This document shows, piece by piece, positions 60,140 to 64,000 of a DNA stretch of 64,000 nucleotides (the first letter of the stretch is position 1; each line of letters starts with the position of its first letter). The notes beneath the pieces were generated by a model. The model searched no databases and had not been told where the DNA came from. It was given only the letters and a program-made list of their open reading frames with translations. Made by a program: the position numbers and the translations under genes. The stretch comes from Unio delphinus (taxonomy: Eukaryota; Mollusca; Bivalvia; Unionida; Unionidae), in contig JAQISU010000108.1 in NCBI GenBank assembly GCA_029339505.1, forward strand, positions 21,151,501 through 21,215,500. The letters run 5' to 3'.

Positions 60140-61087
60140 CTAATTAAGACCACGCGGTGGTAATTGAGTATCCTCGGGAATCACTTGTAATTGTTCGCGT
60201 GTAAATCCTCGCTGAGGAGCAGTTGAATCCAGTCTATAGATTGGAGGTCTACCAGTTGATCGTGTTATACCGGATATATTATGCGTAGTGACACTCCAAA
60301 TAGGATCAGTAGCTCTTTTTTTACCACCCTCAAGCTCTCCTGGTTCATATAAGTACCTTACAATGACATTACTACCAAGAATTGGTTCTTTTTGTGAAAT
60401 TCCTTGGATTTCCATTTTGATAGACGCCTTCTTAATAGCGTTGACAGGTTTCATATTAATTGTTCTAGTAATCTCATTATTGATTGCGGTAATCACAGCT
60501 GGTAATCTCTTGACCCATTCACGGGATCGTTTATCCTGGATGAATTCTTTCGCGTATTGATATCCAAATAACCGCTCAGCAAGGGTTTTATTAAACCGTT
60601 CAACAATTGCCTGATCGCGATGTAGCGCAGTGTGTCCTCGTCTGATGGCGACATTATGATGTTTCATCGTAGATGTAACAACACCTTGAAATTCCTTGCC
60701 AGGATCAACTTGTAACAGATTTGGCCAGCGCAGAGGACCTCGTCGATAAATCCTCTCAAATGCAGAAGCTACTTCAGTAGATGATTTTGTCCTTAACGGT
60801 TCTGCTTCTTTGTATCGACTTGCAATATCAACTAACGTTAACGCGTATTTGTAACCGTTGTCATGCGGTAGAAATAGTATATCAGCTTGATGAACTTCAT
60901 TAGGTGTTGTAACATCAAAATGCGAATAGTTAATTTGTTTAGGCGCTGGTAGATAAATTTGCCATATTGCCTGTTTAGATAACCAGTTTGCCGCTGTAGT
61001 TTTTTTCACCTTTGATGCACTAGCTAGTTTATTGATTGCTGCGTAACCTCTCCAGTATCCTCTCGGAGAATAATAAATAGATTCCAT
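60140..61087 (-). CDS. Retroviral-type integrase (copy B)
   Basis: 315 aa, intact, with catalytic Asp in VHQAD, Asp in LQVDPGKEF and Glu in AIVERFNKT, and the same SH3-like tail as in copy C. The linker carries the imperfect hairpin 60396-60412, encoding E-I-Q-G-I-S, shared with copy A. Upstream, a perfect hairpin (61091-61106) is inserted only in this copy between the integrase ATG and the PLA2 stop. Confidence 0.92.
   Translation of the reverse strand: MESIYYSPRGYWRGYAAINKLASASKVKKTTAANWLSKQAIWQIYLPAPKQINYSHFDVTTPNEVHQADILFLPHDNGYKYALTLVDIASRYKEAEPLRTKSSTEVASAFERIYRRGPLRWPNLLQVDPGKEFQGVVTSTMKHHNVAIRRGHTALHRDQAIVERFNKTLAERLFGYQYAKEFIQDKRSREWVKRLPAVITAINNEITRTINMKPVNAIKKASIKMEIQGISQKEPILGSNVIVRYLYEPGELEGGKKRATDPIWSVTTHNISGITRSTGRPPIYRLDSTAPQRGFTREQLQVIPEDTQLPPRGLN
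60396..60412. repeat. Family hairpin in integrase (copy B)
   Basis: GAAATTC-CTT-GGATTTC, one mismatch; reverse complement of 1675-1691. Confidence 0.7.
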
Positions 61088-61090
61088 ATT

Positions 61091-61106
61091 AAAATGCTAG
61101 CATTTT
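61091..61106. repeat. Family hairpin between integrase and PLA2 (copy B only)
   Basis: AAAATGC-TA-GCATTTT, perfect; A and C have an uninterrupted ATTCCATATTATTAATTACC here, so the inserted state is unmistakable. Confidence 0.85.
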
Positions 61107-61465
61107 CAATTACCAGCACCTAACATCAATTTACCCTTCATAGCAGATTTTACCAACCAAGAAGCCAACTTTTCTTTGAAGGATTTATCAGGAATAGCAT
61201 TTAACGCATGAATTAATTTTACATCTGCGAGATGTCTGTGTTAAAGATTGCTGCTTTTATAAGCGACATCATGAGCATGACACGCCTTATCAATAGCGTT
61301 TATTGGATACTCGCCGGGTCGGGGTAAATTTTGATCATCAAGTCTGATATCTAATCGTGTTCCCGGTCCACAGTAGCTATATCCTGGAAGGTGCTTTTCT
61401 CCTGGATACTTTGCCCACGGTGTTCCTGGGAGTTTTGTCAATTTGGCTGCAATATCACCTCCTCG
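61106..61465 (-). pseudogene. Phospholipase A2 domain protein with nonsense codon (copy B)
   Basis: The PLA2 core is present (YCGPGTRLD and IDKACHAHDVAY), but a CAA-to-TAA change stops translation at 61241-61243, after the catalytic region, removing about 45 C-terminal residues. As in the other copies no ATG precedes the core; the frame opens from the slippery site 61465-61471. The stop was moved to a TGA provided by the hairpin insertion at 61091-61106. Confidence 0.75.
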
Positions 61466-61620
61466 TTTTTTTTTAAAGGTTTCGTGGAAGTAAATCTAAA
61501 TTTTTTCGTACTACATTGTACGCATTTACCAGAAAGCGCTGATCGATTATTTTTCGTTGTAATCGTCGTCAAGTCATTTGTGCCAGTACGCGTCCTACAC
61601 TTCACACAATATAGATCCAT
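61438..61620 (-). CDS. Zinc-ribbon protein (copy B)
   Basis: 60 aa with CVKC and CVQC pairs. It ends in TGA 33 nt after the A AAA AAC heptamer, as in copy C where the stop is TAG; so the termination position rather than the codon is conserved. Divergent from the ATPase with 18 bp between starts. Confidence 0.72.
   Translation of the reverse strand: MDLYCVKCRTRTGTNDLTTITTKNNRSALSGKCVQCSTKKFRFTSTKPLKKNEEVILQPN
61465..61471 (-). promoter_or_regulatory. Predicted -1 ribosomal frameshift site (copy B)
   Basis: A AAA AAC on the minus strand, zero frame AAA AAC, followed by GAG GAG GTG as in copies A and C. Confidence 0.6.
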
Positions 61621-61638
61621 AATTTATATATAACAGTT

Positions 61639-62301
61639 ATGAATGTAATTGATTATTCAGCTACTCGACGACGGGAACCTATTAGACACCATGCAATGTT
61701 ACCAAATTCTATTCGCGCGATTATCATCGGACCATCTGGAAGTGGTAAAACACAATTGCTACTTAATTTGATAACGAGATGGATGAAGTGGGATAAATTG
61801 TACATGATTGCTCCGAGTGTAGACGATCAACGATGTTATGAAGTATTAAAGGATTTTAATGATGCCGCGCAAGAAATTAACGGCGATGGTGTTATTGAGT
61901 TTATAACCGATATCGAAGAGGCACCTAGTATTGATGATATTGATGGAAGTATTAACAATTTAGTCGTATATGATGATATCATGTTAGATAATCAAAAGAA
62001 TCCTGCTAGAATATTTTCCAGAGGCAGACATAAAAACACCGATGTGATATATATCACTCAACGTTACACTCAAATACCAAAAGTGATCAGAGATAACTGC
62101 AATATGCTGTGTGTATTTAACGGAGTTGATACTCATACTCTTAGAAATATTTGGCAAACTTGGTGCGGTGGTGATATGGATCATAATCGATTTAGAAATT
62201 TCTTTAGCCACGCTCAGACAATCCCCCACGGATTTGTGACGATAAATTTATCAGACCCTCGGACAAGATATCGTGTCGGACTTGATCAAATATTTAGTTA
62301 G
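61639..62301 (+). CDS. FtsK/HerA-type packaging ATPase (copy B)
   Basis: 220 aa, intact: GPSGSGKT, NLVVYDDIM and SRGRHKNTDVIYITQRYTQ. It begins directly at MNVIDY, equivalent to the second methionine of the A and C proteins, after an 18-bp AT-rich spacer (AATTTATATATAACAGTT). The stop codon falls in the right terminal repeat. Confidence 0.9.
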   Translation: MNVIDYSATRRREPIRHHAMLPNSIRAIIIGPSGSGKTQLLLNLITRWMKWDKLYMIAPSVDDQRCYEVLKDFNDAAQEINGDGVIEFITDIEEAPSIDDIDGSINNLVVYDDIMLDNQKNPARIFSRGRHKNTDVIYITQRYTQIPKVIRDNCNMLCVFNGVDTHTLRNIWQTWCGGDMDHNRFRNFFSHAQTIPHGFVTINLSDPRTRYRVGLDQIFS

Positions 62302-62534
62302 CGCATTAGCAGCCGAGGAGGTGAACGTCAACTAAATGGCATCTTTTTTTTATGAATTGCTAGCAAGTTGGTCTGGTGTCGACGCTTTGTCGATCCTTTT
62401 TTCTGATGTCGATCCTTTTCGGCAAAAAGTCTGTCGATCCCTTTTTCTGTCGGTCCTTTTCAGCCAAAAGTCTGTCGATCCTTTTTTTCTGTCGGTCCTT
62501 TTCAGCCAAAAGTCTGTTCACCCTCTCTGCTGCT
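62297..62534 (-). repeat. Terminal inverted repeat of copy B, right
   Basis: Mirror of 31433-31670. The stop codon of the packaging ATPase (62299-62301) lies in its innermost bases, so coding extends to the repeat. Confidence 0.93.
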
Positions 62535-62539
62535 AAATT
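62535..62539. repeat. Target-site duplication of copy B, right
   Basis: AAATT follows the right terminal tip and matches 31428-31432; gag coding resumes immediately afterwards. Confidence 0.9.
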
Positions 62540-63703
62540 AGAATTAAAATTCAAGATGGAATTAGCGCTGAAGAAGCTGGAATTTCAAGAAAGGGTGAAA
62601 GAAAGACAATTGCAATATAAAAAAGAGGAGAGAGAGAGAGAAGAAAGAGAAAAACAAAGGCAAATTGAATTGCAAAAAGAGCAGATGCACATTTGGTTAC
62701 AAGAAAAACAAATTGATAGAGAGAGAGAAGGAAGAAAGGGAATAGCTATGTGAAATGAAAGAAATAGATCTTTCAAGTGAAGAACACCTTCATACTATAA
62801 ATCCAAATTTAAGTTTATATTACTTTAGTGCCCTCTTTCAGAGAAAAGGAAGTAGACAAAAACTTCATTCGTTTTGAAAAAGTTGGAGAAAATGTAAAGT
62901 GGCCAAGGGAACAATGGACTCAGTTATTGCAATGTGTACTCACTGGTAAGGCTAGTGAGATTTACACTTCACTGTCTGTTCACCAAAGTGTCGACTATGA
63001 TGTAGTTAAAGAATGCATTATAAGGGGTTATGAGTTAGTCCTTGAAGCTTATCGGCAAAAATTCAGAAATTACAGAAAAGATGCTAGACAAACTCATGTC
63101 GAATTTGCTAGAGAAAAAAAGCAGTTGTTTGAGAGATGGTGTTTAGCCAAGAAAGTCGAACAAGATTATCAAAATCTTAAGCAAATGATATTAATTGAAG
63201 AGTTTAAAAACTGTGTCCATAGTGACGTTAAGTCTTATCTTGATGAGCATAGGATTGAAACCTTGGAGAATGCTGCTCGAGCTGCTGACGAATATTCTTT
63301 GACACATAAGTTCCTTTTGTTAACAAGACTTCTTCTTAACAGTCTTCTGGCAGAAAAGTATTTCAGCCCTTTTAAAACTCAAACTAGCACAACTTTAAAA
63401 AATCAAACATCAGAGAAGCTTGACTGTAGATCCTTGTCTCTTCCGACGTGTACCTATTGCAAGAAAAAAGGACACGTTATTTTCGATTGCTACAAATTGA
63501 AAAATAAGCATCAGAATCAAGACAGACCTGTTCCAAATGCTCTTATTTCTAAAAGGTCGAGGTCATGGTCATGTATTGAAAGCAATACATTTGTTGGGTC
63601 TAATAAATCCCAGTCTGATTTTAGTATGGATAATTATGAACTATTCATATCGAAGAGTTCTATATCACTCTTGGGTGATTCAGCTAAATCCCACCCCTAT
63701 TAA
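62540..63703 (+). pseudogene. Gypsy gag, central and C-terminal part
   Basis: After the target duplication the frame encodes a highly charged E/K/R coiled coil (to the stop near 62753). A frame starting about 62828 then encodes the gag capsid region: motifs FREKEVDK, WPREQW, AYRQKFRNYRK and VEFAREKK are hallmarks of SCAN-like gypsy gag. A zinc knuckle CTYCKKKGHVIFDC (CX2CX4HX4C) lies near 63450-63490 and would bind RNA during particle assembly. The stop at 62753 and the frame break before 62828 mean the protein is not continuous. The element probably provides no functional Gag. Confidence 0.85.
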
Positions 63704-64000
63704 AATTTTAAGGGAGACAGGAGCTTCTCTTTTATTGTCAGGTACTTCGCCTTTTTCTGAGAAGGCTTCTTCTAATGAATGTGTTCTTATTCAGGGAGTA
63801 GAGTGCGGCTTTGTTAATGTTCCTCTCCATTGTGTAAATTTGTCATCAGACTTAGTGTCAGGACCTGCGACAGTCGGAACAGTCTCGGTTTTACCCGTTG
63901 ATAATATTCATTTATTGCTAGGCAACGACTTAGCTGGAGACAAGGTTGTGGTTAATCCACTTGTAACTGACAAGCCTGATTTAGATCAGAAAGTTGATCC
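63680..64000 (+). pseudogene. Gypsy retropepsin-like protease region, partial
   Basis: A frame offset from gag encodes LRETGASLLLSG, which aligns with the L-x-D-T-G-A-S active-site loop of retropepsins, but the catalytic aspartate is replaced by glutamate. The later motif LLLGNDLAG matches the typical ...ILLGNDLAG segment before reverse transcriptase in this gypsy group. The region runs off the window. The Asp-to-Glu change together with the frame offset suggests the protease is dead, although programmed frameshifting between gag and pro cannot be excluded. Confidence 0.6.

Larger units (their letters stand above)
57894..60147 (+). pseudogene. Polymerase-helicase-HNH protein, 3' part (copy B)
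   Basis: Coding resumes in the target duplication and runs without a stop through polymerase motif C (VATDSMYIH), helicase Walker A (GCGGSGKT), Walker B (IWDEIC), GDHGQPQP, IHSSQGL and the C-terminal HNH (CASC, DRKDNNLGH, TCLECN). Hairpins at 58244-58260 (N-S-K-N-F, only here) and 58932-58946 (N-P-T-D-F, shared with C, absent from A) sit in frame. It ends tail-to-tail with the integrase gene, overlapping it by 8 bp. The part is an orphan because it lacks a start and motif A. Confidence 0.9.
31433..62534 (-). mobile_element. Polinton/Maverick-like endogenous virus, copy B (interrupted by copy C)
   Basis: The element is bounded by 238-bp terminal inverted repeats and flanked by AAATT at 31428-31432 and 62535-62539. 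It spans 31,102 bp, or about 16.0 kb once the nested copy C and its duplicated target are subtracted. Structural genes are on the minus strand at the left; polymerase (split at 42797), integrase, PLA2, zinc ribbon and ATPase are at both sides of the inner insertion. Lesions are few: a frameshift in the 118-aa-family gene, a nonsense codon late in PLA2, an early stop in the HNH gene, and the split polymerase. The target is a gypsy gag gene whose reading frame is continuous across the empty site. Confidence 0.95.
30368..64000 (+). mobile_element. Gypsy-type LTR retrotransposon, 5' part, interrupted by copy B
   Basis: A probable 5' LTR is followed by a gag reading frame with a coiled-coil N-terminal part (31200-31430), interrupted by the 31-kb copy B and resuming at 62540. 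The later part has a SCAN-like capsid region and a CCHC zinc knuckle, and a retropepsin-like region starts near 63680. The element runs off the right edge. A gag frame change near 31300, a gag stop at 62753 and a protease in another frame show it is decayed. Gag architecture is typical of mollusc and fish gypsy elements; the superfamily call is from memory of that family, not a search. Confidence 0.85.

Overview
This window looks like nuclear DNA of a marine invertebrate, most likely a mollusc and plausibly a bivalve. It is AT-rich, with long (TA)n and (GA)n microsatellites, a spliced immunoglobulin-type receptor gene with phase-1 introns, and a gypsy-type retrotransposon. Most of the coding DNA belongs to three copies of one Polinton/Maverick-like (adintovirus-like) endogenous DNA virus. 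The host assignment is inference; no barcode or rRNA gene is present.

Layout. 1-15141: copy A, whose left end lies outside the window and whose genes are badly decayed. 15142-30367: host DNA holding a minus-strand Ig-superfamily membrane receptor gene (signal-peptide exon 27114-27054, Ig exons 24667-24374 and 23032-22718, a decayed duplicate Ig exon near 18815, transmembrane exon 16892-16767), microsatellites and tandem duplications. 30368-64000: a gypsy-type LTR retrotransposon (probable 5' LTR, gag, start of protease). Copy B (31433-62534) is inserted in its gag, and copy C (42798-57893) is inserted in the polymerase gene of copy B. Both insertions keep matching 5-bp target duplications and complete terminal inverted repeats, so the order of events is gypsy, then B, then C.

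Each viral copy carries a retroviral-type integrase, an FtsK/HerA-type packaging ATPase, an adenain-like cysteine protease, a major capsid protein, a putative penton-like protein, a fibre-like protein, a two-helix membrane protein, pX-like and pVI-like small virion proteins, a coiled-coil virion protein, a phospholipase A2 domain, a zinc-ribbon protein, a NUMOD/HNH nuclease and a large replication protein. That protein fuses a family B polymerase, an SF1 helicase and a C-terminal HNH domain. Copy C has every reading frame open; copy B has few lesions besides the insertion; copy A has lesions in nearly every long gene.

Signals that the gene list does not explain: (1) a family of about 17-nt hairpins, typically GAAA-NNC-loop-GNN-TTTC, scattered between genes and inserted in frame inside genes at sites that differ among copies; (2) a canonical A AAA AAC slippery heptamer at the zinc-ribbon/PLA2 junction of all three copies, joining an ORF to a PLA2 frame that has no start codon; (3) a tRNA-like, possibly Pol III-transcribed sequence next to a conserved multi-hairpin element in copies A and B; (4) terminal repeats that carry the element tip, inverted, at both of their ends.
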